Shown here piece after piece: positions 24,401 through 39,400 of a stretch of DNA of 64,000 nucleotides. Made by a program: the position numbers and the translations under genes. The DNA comes from Lutraria lutraria (Eukaryota; Mollusca; Bivalvia; Venerida; Mactridae). Where the stretch lies: contig OZ026842.1 in NCBI GenBank assembly GCA_964023205.1, positions 10,075,407 to 10,139,406 on the forward strand. Direction: 5' to 3'. The first letter of the stretch is position 1. Each line of letters starts with the position of its first letter. The notes beneath the pieces are model-generated. The model did not search any database and had not been told where the DNA came from. It was given only the letters and a program-made list of their open reading frames with translations.

Positions 24401-27400
24401 AATTTGCACCAATTTGAAATCAGATCCTTGCTCTTTTCACAGAACCTGCATATTGTGAGCTCTTGTGATTGTGTCTGGCTGGAAGATATTGTCCTTCATC
24501 AACAACTGGAAATTCTGGTCAAAAACACTTCATAATGAAATCTCAATGTTGAAATCAAAGAACATCCTTTTCACAAAACAGTTCTCATTATCATTGTTTA
24601 CAAATTAGACATGGTTAAATTACTACAGCATGCCATTACAGGTGCTCATGTTAAAATGATAGGGACATATCCTAACACCTTTATTTACATTTCTTTGATA
24701 ACTGCACTTTTATTATTGCTTCTGTGTAATTTGTCTTGACAGTCCTGGTGTCTTGTTTTTCCATGCTGTCTTTAAAATTTCATGGAGGTATAAGTTCATG
24801 GAGTTCATGAATTTCATTTTCAGTGAGTTTTATGCCATTTTCATGATATATCAGTTATATACGGTGGCCGTTTCACGTAATCAATTTTCCTGGACTGTAT
24901 TCTAAACCAGTACTGACTTATTCTTCCACTAGAAGCGTGCATGAACTTCTCCACCTGTGGAGGAAAATCAACATTTGCGTCAAAATTTCATTGACAGGTA
25001 TGATCTGCCACGATCGGGATAAGAACTGGATTGCTGACGAACCACTGGACTGTTGCCACAGTCTCATTAATTTTGATGTGCATAAACTGACAAATTAGAA
25101 TTTTTGTTTGTGTTGCTTGTAGTTTTAGTGTAGACTTTAAAACTTTTGTTTCTGTTTGATCTTACACTTAGTGATGCCTTATTACCTTAATTAATATTTT
25201 AGTTGATGTTGTGTTATTAATACATTTTATTTGTTATGTTACATTACTCACCTGCAGTAAAAACTATTATAATTTATAAATATTTCTTCCATAATATTGC
25301 AGGCTTGAATCAAAGAAACTGACCCTTCTAGGATACATTAGGGGTCTGTTGCTTGGACCTTTTTTTGTGTCAGTAAAACTGGTCTGTCTCGTTGTGTTTT
25401 TGACGTTTATATATATGGGTGGAGACTTGAGATCTGAGATTGTGTTCGTAGCCACAGCTTTATACTCTGTGGTTAGATTGACCACGACTTTGTTCATGCC
25501 ATTTGCTATACAGTGTATAGCTGATACCAAGGTCACTTGTAATAGAATGGAGGTTAGTTAGTTGTTATGAATATTGATATTGTAATGATTGTGAGATTAT
25601 CTGCCCATGTTTGGTGTGCTAATGTTGTAATACTGTTCAACCCTCTCTTTGATAACATTGGTAATCCTGTAGCTGTAATTCACCCTTTAGCTCTTCTCTG
25701 ATGGTGTTATAAGACAGTTTGTTTGTGTTAAACTAATAAAATTATTTTACTAAAGCACAAACTACATAGTCTTACTGCATTTACTGTAAGTGAACTCCTC
25801 TTGGAGAAGCACCTGTCAATTTATGAAAATATTAACAATGTTTTCTATTTTACATTTTATTGTCTTAAATTTTGCTATGTTTAAAAATTTAACAGTAATG
25901 TTATTGTGGCCTTAAAAGTTAGGTATGAAGAGGTTAATCATACCGTCTTTATATTTAAATAGGTAGATATTCATCATGGTCAGTTATCGTATATTGTTTA
26001 GTAATTTAGTCACAATTCCATAAAAGATCGCATTTTTAAATCAATATTTTGTGTTCAAAAATATAATATATAATCATTCTTTATCATCTATTAACCCTTA
26101 ATGTGACATTCCTTGTCTTAAATCTTAGTAGATGTTACATAATCAGGTAATTTGAAGCAACCAATGCTTTATTTGCTTATGTTTTTGGAAAGCAAGCGTA
26201 CTAGCTTCACTTTACATAGTCATCATGTACACTGCTAAATAAATTCTGTACACTCCTTCAGATTGCTTAGGCGAGAAATCGTTCTCCTCAGATATATATA
26301 TAGGTTGGATTCTAGCATCACCACACAAAGACTGCAGGTGTGAGCGAGTGTAATAGCAACATATCGATTTTCTATTTTTAGTGATTTACACCTATTTTTT
26401 TCTATTTTTAAACTTACAGTATTAAGTGGAATGGAACTACTTCACTAAATGATATCATGAATTGCGCATTTTATAAAATACACATACAAATGGATTATAT
26501 CTAGCTTAACATTTTTTAATGGAGTTGTTAGATTATACGAGCTGCTAACATTTGTATTTTTTTATTAATTCCGAAACAATTTAATAAATCGCTGATTTGA
26601 TGACAAATACAAACTAACAAATCGGCAATAGTCAGTCATGAAATATCTGGTGATGTGTAATTAATATTGTTTACAGTCCTGCCATATATAGTTTAATAGC
26701 ACCAAGGACTTATATATGTATTTAAGTCCTTGATAGCACCAATCTAATTGTACCCAATGAAGGGGCATACTTGGATAGCAGTGTTAATGTTGTGCTAACG
26801 TCGTACATGTGTTCAATTCTGCATCGTCATTTGGATAGAATAAAGTTCACATTGTTTCATTCATTTAAATATCACCTTGGTATTAAGAAGTGTGACGTTT
26901 TCTTGATTATTAAGAATTGTTAGTTTAAAAGAACTCAATATTTCCCCGAAATTTACAAATTTGGACAACAAATTTCGGACATGACAGTACATGTTATGTT
27001 TATTTGTGTAATCTCCATATTTAATGAAAGTCTGTCAAAATTTGGTGTCAGTTTGATACTTCTTTATGTACAAAATTATTATTCATTTGTTACAATGCTC
27101 TCCATTTGCCAGCATATAATTCCTTTCTCATAAAAACCATCATGTACAAATTGTTGCAATATTATTCAATGGTCTATACTCAGATCATGATTCAAAGTTG
27201 TACTTGGAAGTGAGCTTTACATCAGGCCTTTGATTTGATTATAAGCTTCAATATAATATTACATTATCCTCAGTGACAACTACATCCTTTCTGTTAGGTA
27301 TCTTTATTTATTTATTTAATTGGCTGTGCATGGTCCAATCAAAATTTACAACTACAACAACAAGAAATTCAACCACTAGCTGGCCCACAAACCCCTTGTG

Positions 27401-30400
27401 GATATATATATTAGAGCCTTTCAGCTTCTATCTCAATCACATCCCTGGTATTGGTTTTAGGGTCACGTAAAATTCCTTCAGTATTTTTTTTGTCATTTTA
27501 CTAATAGAATTTACCTATATGTTAACATGCATTTTAGGCCGCAGTGCCATACGAGTGTTGTACACCATATTGCTACATAAACATACAAGTCATGTCCACA
27601 TAAAATGTATAAAATGTACACACAAAGTTGTCCTTTTGACAAAATGAAGAGGTACACAAGCTCAATGTTGATAATCAGAAAAAAAAGTAATCAATCAGTG
27701 CGATTTGGCAAAAGTAACAAAAATACAGCAATGAAAAGAAATAAAACATATAAAACATTGATGAATTGTTACACCAGGAATCGTTTTCTCAAGTCAAAAT
27801 ATGTGAGATCTACTAAATTTATGTTAGCATTTGAACATGACATCAAAACATTTAATAAAAACTTATGTAGATTACTCATGCACAGTTTGTCACTTTAACC
27901 TTAACAATGTTAGAACTGAAACAGCAAAGCTTTTGCCAACAGGAAAGAACCAGGCCCGCCTTGCACTCATGCAGTCTGGCCAGGCTCTTTTCTTTCGGGT
28001 GATTAACTTTTAAATTGTCATTGTGATATTCCTTAAATTGATAATGGACTGTTCCAAAATGGAAGTTGGACAAGTCCATTCAGGAAATTCAGTAGGTTAA
28101 GGATTAATCTTATTAGATAATCACATCTTCCTGATCTCTTTGTTGCATTGTAGTATTGGTCTATTGTCTTGCTTTTAGAAGTTTTTACTGTTGTGACTTG
28201 CTAGGTTATAGAGAATAAAACAAAAACTACTCTGTTTTGATGGTCTTTACTTGAACTTGTTTGTGACTAACTTATCTGGAAGGGGCATCTATTGTTGTTA
28301 ATTGCTTTTAACATTTCTTCAAAGGGCTCTATAAACTCACCTGATTGCTATATTTATTTTCTAACTTGATTTATGTGTGGCTGGTTTTTTCCATAGTTCA
28401 TTATGCAAAATTGATTGAATCATAATTATGGATGAAGGTGAATAAGAACCAAGGTGGTTTGAAGTTTTTTTTATTTAATGGCATTCTCTACTGATCTTTC
28501 CTATAGGTACAAGTAATTGTTTATTTCAGCAGCAATCTGGAGTAGATACATCATGAATTTTGTAATTTGTTATTCTTCAATAACTTTACAGGAACGAATC
28601 AGAGAAGGTGACAATTCTTGGATACCTTAATGCTGTGTTACTTGGAAACATCTATGTTTCCATAAAAATACTGACTGTTGCAGTGTTCTCACTATTTGTG
28701 TACACTGGGGGAATGTTGTTACCGGAGGTAGTGTTTGTTGCAACAGGATTATACTATGTTGTACGTTTGGCCACTACGTTGTACCTGCCTTTAGCCATTC
28801 AATGTTCTGCAGATACACTAGTTACATTAAAACGAATAGAGGTTTGTTACCTAGATGTGAAGGCTTGTGTTGCATAACTTCCTGGTTAATTCAATCTTGA
28901 TTTTGTTGCTAATTTCTTACACTCGTCACTGCATTTATTGTGTTCACCTTACTCTGGTAAAAACAGTGTAGCATCTAGTCTAGAATGTTTATGTAGACAG
29001 ACTACTGGTAATTCAATAGTTAAGGAATGTATGTTTGCTCTTAACCTTTCCTATCTTATTGAAGATTAGCATTATTCTTGTATAAAAATCTGTAAAAAAA
29101 ACAAGGCATCCCAATTGTGCTTCACAGAAAACTATAGAAAACAGTGGAAAAGTCTGTGCTTTTACCTTTTCACTGTCAAAAGAATCGTAAACTACTAATT
29201 GATCCCGACCTCAGTATATGGACGAAATCTCGAATTGTTTTGGACCAAGGCATGAAAAAAACTATCTTTTATTACTGATTGAGAAAAGACAGATTCACTT
29301 TTGTACGGGAACATGTAATGCCCAGCCCTAGCGCTGAAATCCAGAAAAAAGTAATTGTTAAACATTCCTATAGCTTTGTGTTCTTATTGAACAACCGATT
29401 TTTGGACTTGATTTTTATCAAAATCAAGTCCTTTGTAATCGTTGACTTATATTTGTCGCTGGACTCCATAACAGCTTGGTTAAAAGAATGCCACATAAAG
29501 GAAATAGTGCGCAACTAAATGGTATGTTTATATAGAAGTCTCTGGAATCTTTCCCCAATTAAGTGTGTCAGATCTAAATACATTTCAAATCATTCTATTG
29601 TAACTACATGGAAAGAGTCATGTATCTAAATAAGTGCTTGTCGGTAGATACATGAGATTTTCAAATGCGTAGAATTAAAACCGCGTATTCACTGTCCAAT
29701 AAAATATCTTGCCGTAAAAGTAGTTCTACTTTCGGTCTTCGTTCGATAGTTCAGAAAAATCTCCATGGACTTATTCATGCATTTGCAACAATCTACCATC
29801 AATGTGTGTGTTTTGTGCCTTTCTAACATTTCTTAATATTACAAAGCGAATTCTCATTTAATCGTATTCCGTGATATTCACACCAACTAGTGTTATTTTG
29901 ATGACGGAATCGCTATTTATAGACTCACTCCCCGCAGTGGCTAGTTGCAAAGCGTAACCGATGTGGGGAGTTTGATTTATCGAAGGTTGAATGTTAAGAC
30001 TGCGGCTTAAGAATAATAATTCGAGTCGCTAAATACGAACATAAATTACTGGATACGTGCTTTTAAAATTTACTGTTTAAGAGTTCCTTTTACGCCAGAT
30101 TATTTAGAATTACATAATCACGTCTGAATTTCATGCAACATCGGGTTAACTATAGGTCATATAGGTCTTACTCTACTGTGTCAGGACCTTTTTATTTGAG
30201 TGACCCTGAATGTGTTCAATGCGACGATGTTCTGTTGTGTTAAAACCAGAAGAATCAATGTTTGTATTTACTGTTACTGAAGTGTTGTTTACTAGTTTTG
30301 TACAATAAAGAGTTTTTAATGCAATTAAATTGTCCTCAATTAATGTGCTAATCATTAAACTTTCCAATATCAGGCTTTTTCATTTTAAAATTTTAGCAAA

Positions 30401-33400
30401 GGGACTATTGTAAAGCCCTAGATTATGTCATTTACCTACAATAACATGCATATGACCTGCATTACAATATGAATGAAAAATCGGTCCGTAATTTTAAATG
30501 TTAAAATATTTGTATGGGCTCGAACGATGTGGGTACACATTTCTCTCTTTTGTCTCGTATGGTAAAAATCAAGTCCGACAGTACTTTCAGTACTTTGATT
30601 TTAAAAGTCATAAATCAAATAAAAGATAAAACCCTCAGCCTTCTGTGCATGTAAACAATATTAGATATAAGTATGTTTGTGAACAATCTGAACTTGTAAA
30701 TTATGATAAAAAAGTGTTACCTATAAACACAAGCAAAAAATATTATATGATATCTCATAGACAATTAGACACTCTACCAATTCTTTGTAATTTATGCGTA
30801 CTTCCCACCTATAGTCCATTCAATCAGATATGGGCAATGACGGCTTTCCTCCTAAACTGTTTCTTTCTTGACATCTACTGGACTTGTCTCTCCACTTTAA
30901 AAGGGAGACAAGGACCATATATGTATGTCGCTTCCTAGCTTTTTATAAAACTTACCTAGTATCATAATTTATTAATTATGGCAATTGATTGGAATTTTCA
31001 TGAGATTATTGGATTGGATTATTTCATGTTCTTCTTATGTTCTACTTTTGTTAATTATTGATTTTTCTGTTTATTCTGTTGCTGAGCTTTCATACAAACA
31101 TTAGATCCCTAAAATTCTGTGTAACTACCCTATTGCTAGTGAAAATTAGATGTTGCTCTCTCTGCTTTATGGCTTTGCTTGTTCAAATATATCAAACAAC
31201 TGATATAAATAGAACTAGATTAATTATACTAAGCCTCTAATTTTAAAAGGCTACCATTAATCAATTTTGTTTGAATACTTGCGTTTTATGTCTACTTTGT
31301 GCATAAAGTATACAAATACATTAATTAATTAGCATATTATTTTTGTCTCCATTTTGTTACCATTTTCTAGTTCAGAACAAGCAACAATATGGAAGACTCT
31401 CAAGCTTCATGCATTGTTAGAATTTCTGGCTTGTTACACTGTGAGGAGTTTGTACATTCTGTCAACTCTTTCTGTTGCCATGGTTCTGGGTTACCATATA
31501 AGACCAGAGGTTATGTTCCTGATGTATAACTATTCATTCCGACTTGAAGATACATTGTGTTTTTTTATACAACGTTGCATCAAGGAATGTTTACTACTGT
31601 GGGTTTCAATCACAAGATTTAAGGTACTGGTATGAAGTAGGGAGTTTCTATGTTCCTTGTCAGACACCCAATGTATTTGCTAGTCATAAATTATAAGCTT
31701 ATAATCATTAGCTATATGGATACTTTTTATCTCTTCCCATAGCACATTCTTCCCATAGGACATTATGCAAAATCATAACAAAGTTGTTACAATGCTTTAT
31801 GTACACCCTCAGGTTACTTTTAATATTAGTTGATGCATTTGAATTTTACCATAAGAGTGTAGGTACATGCTTGTGCTGAATCAAGTCCTGTCAGTTAATG
31901 GTATTTTAAGACTTGACAAATTCAGGCAAAGGTATGTTCTAAATTTCATGTCAAAATTTATGAAAAGTACTTCCAACATCTATTTATGAATAAATAGATC
32001 TTCACTGTTGCTGTGTATTCATTGTTTGTACATACACTGGGTGAGAGTGTCATGACCTGATTTGTTTTCACTGTTTGTATATACACTGGGGGAGAGTGTC
32101 ATGACCTGATTTGTATTCACTGTTTGTATATACACTGGGGGAGAGTGTCATAACCTGATTTGTATTCACTGTTTGTATATACACTGGGGGAGAATGTCAT
32201 GACCTGATTTGTATTCACTGTTTGTATATACACTGGGGGAGAGTGTCATGACCTGATTTGTATTCACTGTTTGTATATACACTGGGGGAGAGTGTCATGA
32301 CCTGATTTGTATTCACTGTTTGTATATACACTGGGGGAGAGTGTCATGACCTGATTTGTATTCACTGTTTGTATATACACTGGGGGAGAGTGTCATGACC
32401 TGATTTGTATTCACTGTTTGTATATACACTGGGGGAGAGTGTCATGACCTGATTAGTGTTCACTGTTTGTATATACACTGGGGGAGAGTGTCATGACCTG
32501 ATTAGTGTTCACTGTTTGTATATACACTGGGGGAGAGTGTCATGACCTGATTTGTATTCACTGTTTGTATATACACTGGGGGAGAGTGTCATGACCTGAT
32601 TTGTATTCACTGTTTGTATATACACTGGGGGAGAGTGTCATGACCTGATTTGTATTCACTGTTTGTATATACACTGGTGGAGAGTGTCATGACCTGCTTT
32701 GTATTCACTGTTTGTATATACACTGGGGGAGAGTGCCATGACCTGCTTTGTATTCACTGTTTGTATATACACTGGGGGAGAGTGTCATGACCTGCTTTGT
32801 ATTCACTGTTTGTATATACACTGGGGGAGAGTGTCATGACCTGCTTTGTATTCACTATTTGTATATACACTGGGGGAGAGTGTCATGACCTGCTTTGTAT
32901 TCACTGTTTGTATATACACTGGGGGAGAGTGTCATGACCTGCTTTGTATTCACTATTTGTTTATACACTGGGGGAGAGTGCCATGACCTGATTTGTATTC
33001 ACTGTTTGTATATACACTGGGGGAGAGTGTCATGACCTGATTTGTGTTCGTTGTGGGACTGGGGAAAGTAATAAATCGAGTATGAATAATAATCATTGCT
33101 GAGATTTATTGATTGCGACCTTGTTTGTTTACTTAAAGTATACTCCTTGTTCTTAGGCGGTTTAACAGAATCTTTAAATAATGGGTCATGCACTTAAACC
33201 AGAAAATAATGCTGCATTGTAAATCCATTAATTCAAAGGGCATATTTTTTTGTTTGCATATCAATTTAAGTCATATGATCAGTTTATATTGATTTATTTC
33301 ATTATTTCTAAAAGAAAATAAAATATAGCTGTCTCCAGAACTGCATTGATAAAGTTTTAGATGGATGATTTGATAACAAAAGATTTGTGAATCGATTTGT

Positions 33401-36400
33401 GGGTCATAAGGCTTAAGTGCTGAATCATGGATTGGATCAGATCGCCTCTTACCCAATGATCCACAGTCCTAGTTTGTTGCATCAGGCTTATACAAATTGT
33501 CACACAATTACAGCCTCAATCTTGTATATGCCTCAGTTACAGTTCACTGATCTGCAGATATGGTTGTTTTTATCAAAATAAATAGAGATTTGTTACCTAG
33601 ATGTGAAAATTGTGATCTTGTGTTGCTTTCTTTATGGTTTATTCATTTTTCCTTTTTGCTGCTGAATTCTCACACATTGTCATTTGTGATCAGCTGTGCT
33701 ATTTGATGCAATGGTTACTTATGTTACCTCTAAACTTTGCTAAATGAGTCATACATGTATATTTGTTTACTCTTATCAATTTGAAAATTTGTCTCGCTAT
33801 TCTCCCTTGTGCCCTGAAATTAATCAGGAACAAAGAGTACATAATGTAGACAGACTATGTACCTACTCTTTTGTCCTTTACTTAAATGTTGCTTACAGTG
33901 GCTTTGCTTGTTCAAATCTTTCGTACAACCACTGCAATTGGAGCTAAATGACCTTGTAATGTTAAAAAGCTGCCAGTTCTCAGTTTTTAGCTAAAATAAG
34001 AATCAAGCTATTGCAATCCCTTTGGCTCCTGCATCTGCGTTGTACAAAAACTTTAATGTAGTTCAAAACTCAGAAACTATAAGTCTGAGGTTGCAATATT
34101 TAACTTCATATGTGGATTGGTCTCAGTGAGGTGTTGAACAGACAAGCATTGCACTGCTCTTGTTTTGAAAACTTCTGTCTGAAGTGTTGTCTGCTTACGA
34201 GTCGTACATTATAGATTAACGTAATATTATTTTTGTCTCCATTTTGTTATAATTTCTAGTTCAGAACAAGCAACAATATGGAAGACTCTCAAACTTCATG
34301 CATTGTTAGAATTTCTGGCTTGTTACACTGTAAAGAGTTTGTACATTCTGTCAACTCTTTCTGTTGCCATGGCTCTTGGTTACCATATAAGACCAAAGGT
34401 AATGTTTGTGATGTATGCCTACACATATCGACTGGAAGAAATATTATGTATTTGTTTACAACTTGGAATCAAAGAAAATTTCTTACTGTGGGTTTCAATC
34501 ACAAGATTTAAGGTACTAGTATGAAACAGGGAGTATTAATGTTACTTTTTAGACTTGCTTGTCATATATTGATTATTTATGTCTCACTTTGCATTGGATA
34601 GGTTTTTGCCTGCCTTTGAATGAATGTCTCACTTTGCATTGGATAGGTTTTTGCCTGCCTTTGAATGAACTTTACGGGAAATGTCAAGAAAGATTTGTTC
34701 AGAATGCTAGGGATTGGTATTTCATATCATGATATATTACGATACGCAACACTGTATTGCAATGCATATTGCAATATTTTTTCTTTTCCTCTTTTTAAAA
34801 AAAAACCACATTCTAACTGTACCCTTCGAATAAATGCACCTGTGGCGAGGGATACGCTGTCAGTGACAGCTTCTTGTTACCCATTCCTTTGATTTTTCTT
34901 ATTGCACTTATGGCTTTGCTAGTCAAAATGTTTCTTACAACTGCTGTAAATGGAAGTAGATGACCTAAGAGGTATAATGTTTAAAAGCTACTAATTCTCA
35001 GTTATGTTTGAATAACTGTTTATAAAGTCTTCTCTGCTTATGAGATATACATTAACATACATTGTTTTTGTCTTCATTTGTTACTATTTCTGGTTCAGAA
35101 CAAGCAACGATATGGAAGTTTCTCAGGATTCAAGCATTGTTGAAATGTCCCGCTAATTATACTGTAAGGGATTTGTTTATGCTGTCAACAATTTCTGTTG
35201 CCATGGCACTGGGTTACCACATAAGACTTGAGGTAATGTTTGTGATGTTAGCGTACATGTACCGACTTGGAGAAATATTATCCATTTAATCACAACTTGG
35301 AATCAAAGAAGGTGTTTTACTGCGGGTTTCAGTCTTAAGACTTAAGGTACTGATATGAGGTAGGAAGTATCTATGTTACTTTTCAGGTTCCCTGTGTGCT
35401 TGCTAGTCATATATTGATTATTTATGTCACACTTTGCTATGGATAGGTTTTTGCCAATAAAACTTAATGCACAAACGTTTGCTTGGTATTCCAGGTTAAA
35501 ATTTATGACTGATAGTTTAAGAAAGATTTCCGTTAGACTTCTTTCACCAACTGATATGGATTACAATTCAGTTGTTTATCTGTTCATATTGAAGCAAAAG
35601 AAAGAATGAATTTACTGAATCAATTGTAGTGAATTCAGAAATTATATTGTTTTCAGTTTTTTGAAGGACAGTACAGTCTGTACATGCATGCCCATTGCCT
35701 TCTAATCAAAGAACAGTTTCCATGCTTTACCTGTTATTTAATGTCACAACTTTCCAGAAGCTTTAATTCTTCCTTACTATGATTATTTTTCATTTAGTAC
35801 AATTGTAATCTAGACAATTCCAGGTAAAAGTTAGTATTCTAATTAAGGTAGTACTTAAAATAATGCATTTTATATGTTGAAGTCTGAAGTGTTATCAATA
35901 TCTGGTCTTACCTGTCATGGAGTATATATACTCACTGATCTTTGTTGTTACTGTTACAGCTATGAAACTTTCTAAGATTTGCACACCTGAGATGATACAA
36001 ATCTATTGTTGATCAGCAGAGTTTTGCCCATGTTCAAGCAAAATGTAGCATTTTTCGACTTGTGTCGCATGTTACTCCAAAGGTTCTTCAAAAGACTCAA
36101 AATGTCATTCGAAAATATTTTTTAGCATCTGAACTTCTATTCCGAAATATTACTCTGATTCTACAGAGAGCAGCTGAATAAGGGCCGTAATTTTAGCAAA
36201 AATTAGCAAAGAACTGTTTATTCTTTTAGTTCTCCTTTATCTTCTTAACAAATAGTTCTGAACATAATGCAGTCTTAAAACTATGTGTTAAATTGAAATT
36301 CACAAGCACATATACTGACCTTGTCATCTCTACGTGTTAAAAGTGGAGTTCTTAATGTGAAGGACAATTTTTATACGCAGCTGTAATAGTTCAGACTTCT

Positions 36401-39400
36401 TGGTGACAAAACAGTGAATAGTTCAGAATTCTTGGTGACAAAACAGTGAATAGTTCAGAATTCTTGGTGACAAAACAGCAAATAGTTCAGAATTCTTGGT
36501 GACAAAACAGCGGAATGATAAGATATTTGCTTTGTTTATGAAAACTATTAGGGTAATTGTTTTGTTTGTGGAACTTGCTAGGTAATTGTTTTTGATCATG
36601 AAAACACCTGGTAATTGTAAGGATGTTCTTTGTTGAAAATTTAAAATTTTGATTTCACATGTCTAATTGTTATTTGATTCCACGTGTCAATGAAATGTTT
36701 CTATTTCACAATGATGTCAGAATGCTATTTGTAGTAAAGTTTCAATTCCACTTGGCAAATATGCTTAATTTGAGCCTGAAAATTTATGTTAATGTAGAAC
36801 TGTTTACTTTTATCCCTACTCTGCTAATAGCAACCATGTGTCATGAAATTACCTTTGTAATCTTAACCTGTGTCTTGATGTGTCCTTGTTAAAATGTGGT
36901 ATGATGTATGTGATCATTTTATGCTCCTTGCTAGATTCATTCCTCACTTGAATTATAAGATATGTCTCTTAATAAGGGTCTACTGTGAACAGAACAGAAC
37001 TGAACATATCTTTATTTCACCCAGGTACAAGGTACAACATGTGACATATTAATTTTGTGTAATAATACATTCATCATTCTACTATCACCCTAGCTGCCTG
37101 TTTTCAGTCCCTGTGTTCTGAATCTTACTCAATTTATATTAATGAGAGTTAAACTGCTTATTCATGTACAGTTCAACCTGTGAACAAAGGCCATCCTTGG
37201 GAAAACATATAGTGTGGCCTTTGTTGACAGGTGGCCTTCTTTCGGTGCTTATTAAGTTATTATGTTTCAAATAATCTTTTTTTTTTTAAAGAATTGCCTT
37301 TATTTACTGGGTGGCCTTTATTTTAAGGTGGCAATTAAGACCCATTTGGCTGTTATTCGCAGCATTGTTTTAAGAATTTGAAATTCTTGATTCTTGGGTG
37401 TTGAATGATGATTCAGAAGTCTTGGATGATTTCATTGTAGGTCTGAGAGTAAAAATGTTGGGAGTTTAAGTAGGGTACGAGCTATCTGGGAGGCAGTGGC
37501 ATCAAATGGCAGACATTACTGTATGTTACCCATCATGATATGCCTTAGTTTGACAGTGGGACATTATCATTCCCCCACATTGTACATGGCATTAATTTTA
37601 ATTGAGAAATTAAGGCTTTGTTTGCTACGGTCTATGATGCGGGGCATACAAGTACTGTTTGAAGTTCGTGTTATCAGTAAGAGGATAAAGGTAATAATTT
37701 ATGTTTGTAAAATTCTATATGTGACAGCTAGCTTAAAAAACTAGTAAATGTATAATACAGACATTGACTGTTAATTTTGGCTCTGTGCTAATTGGTATTG
37801 CTGTTGCTTAAATTATACCTCCAGATATGAAATATAAGGGGGCTATATTGGATTCACACTTGACAGTCAGTCATCAGTCAGCTGGTCGATCAGTCAGTCG
37901 GTGCGTCTGTAGACACAATTTGTCTGGACAATTTCTCATTTACTACCAACAGTAATTCAATGACACTTCACAGAAGTGATCAATAGTTACAACATGTAGC
38001 CTTGTTGTGCATATATTAAGCTTGTCTTGTTTGGTTAAATTTTCATTGAGTTATGGCCCTTTGTTGTTTCTTGTACAGTGTATATACAATATCTCAGCAA
38101 CTACTCATAGCAATTCAATGAAGTTATAAAAAATAAGCCAAGTTGTGCATGCAATAACCAGGTTTTGTTTGGATTAATTTTTACTGAGTTAATGGCCCTT
38201 TGTTTTATACAATAGGTAAATATTTAGGTATTGGCTGCTTTATGGTGTGTACTGGTCATGTTTAAAAACAATTAGTCAACTAATAACACTATAAATACAT
38301 AACTTGAACTGTTTAATGATAACTCTCTATTGTTCATCCACATGACATGGACTATGAAAATGTCATCTATTCTTGACACACTGACTGTAGTGCTGACCTT
38401 TAAGTGGACCCAATGACAACACCAGGGGATGACAATATTCCTGATATACCAGTTTGAACTGTCCTGAAAGACCTATGATTTCTGAGCTAAATAAAAGTTA
38501 TTTGATGAAGATATCTCAAGAAATGGCAAAGTTATGGTCAATTAATCTGCTCTGAAGTATTGTCTTTAATACAAACTTGAGTTAGATATGGAAACAATGT
38601 GGTTGAAGGCCTCTTGTATAGTAAAAATGGTTAGCCATCTATGATTTTCAGGATTTTTTATTTGGCTCTATTTACCCTGCAGCACTCAGTGTGGTCACAC
38701 TGACCTTCAAGGTTTTTATTGACATGGTCATCTATAGTAAGTGTGTTTGTTACTTACACAGAACTTTTCAATATCTCTGTGTCAGAGATAACGTGTATAA
38801 TTATGGTTTAACATTTTTTTATATTTGCCTGACATATATGTTTTGTTACATTGAATGGACTAGCTGTTCCGACCCATTTAAAGATCATCAAAAAAACTCC
38901 CGCATTAGTACTGTTTACTTTTTATCCCTACTCTGCTAGTAGCATCCATGTTTCATGAAATTATAAAACTTTGTTAGTCTACCTCTGTGTTTATGTGTCC
39001 TTGTTAAAATGTTTGTGATTGTAATACTCCACTCTAGATTAATTAGTAGTTTTCCTTGGATTCATATCTTACTTGTAGAATACAGAATATGACATATTTC
39101 ATTTATCAATATTCATCATACCACACCTACCTGTTTTAGGCCCCAGTTTGCTGCATCTTGATCAACATATAGTTATACCATTTAGCAAGAGTAGTTCTGC
39201 TTATTCATCAAATTCTTTGCATTGTTTCAATACTTTGAAATTATTGTATTAGGGGCGTGTGGTAAATCTTTTGTAAGCCGTGGATTGATTTTGGGCGATT
39301 ATTTCATTGTAGGTATGAGAGTAAAAATGTTGATAGATTAAGTAGAGTTCGAGCTATCTGGGAGGCAGTGGCATCAAACGGCAGACATTACTGTATGTTA

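Larger units (their letters stand above)
20333..25302 (+). other. ABCC4-like intron between exon 7 and first exon 8
   Basis: 4.97-kb intron. It holds a long inverted repeat (20907-21061), a GCCATCCTTA MITE, two copies of a tRNA-derived SINE, a short CTTGCCTTGATT-rich patch near 23500-23560, and repeated GACCTTTGAGA motifs at 20392-20455. If exon choice uses a docking site, this interval, next to the last constant exon, is where one would expect it. Confidence 0.6.
36806..37750 (+). repeat. Left copy of the segmental duplication carrying exon 8.6
   Basis: TGTTTACTTTTATCCCTACT CTGCTAATAGCA at 36806 recurs at 38911 as TGTTTACTTTTTATCCCTAC TCTGCTAGTAGCA. The homology runs, with an insertion difference, through exon 8.6/8.7 and into the following intron. 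The partner is 38911-39620. Confidence 0.75.

Noticed and set aside
29279..29518. Open frame considered as a gene
   Set aside because: No motif, no splice context, and it overlaps a foldback sequence.
32014..33043. Regular direct repeats considered as a CRISPR array
   Set aside because: Head-to-tail 49-bp units with no unique spacers; eukaryotic context.
38691..38939. Open frame considered as another alternative exon
   Set aside because: No acceptor/donor at the required phases and no similarity to the other copies.
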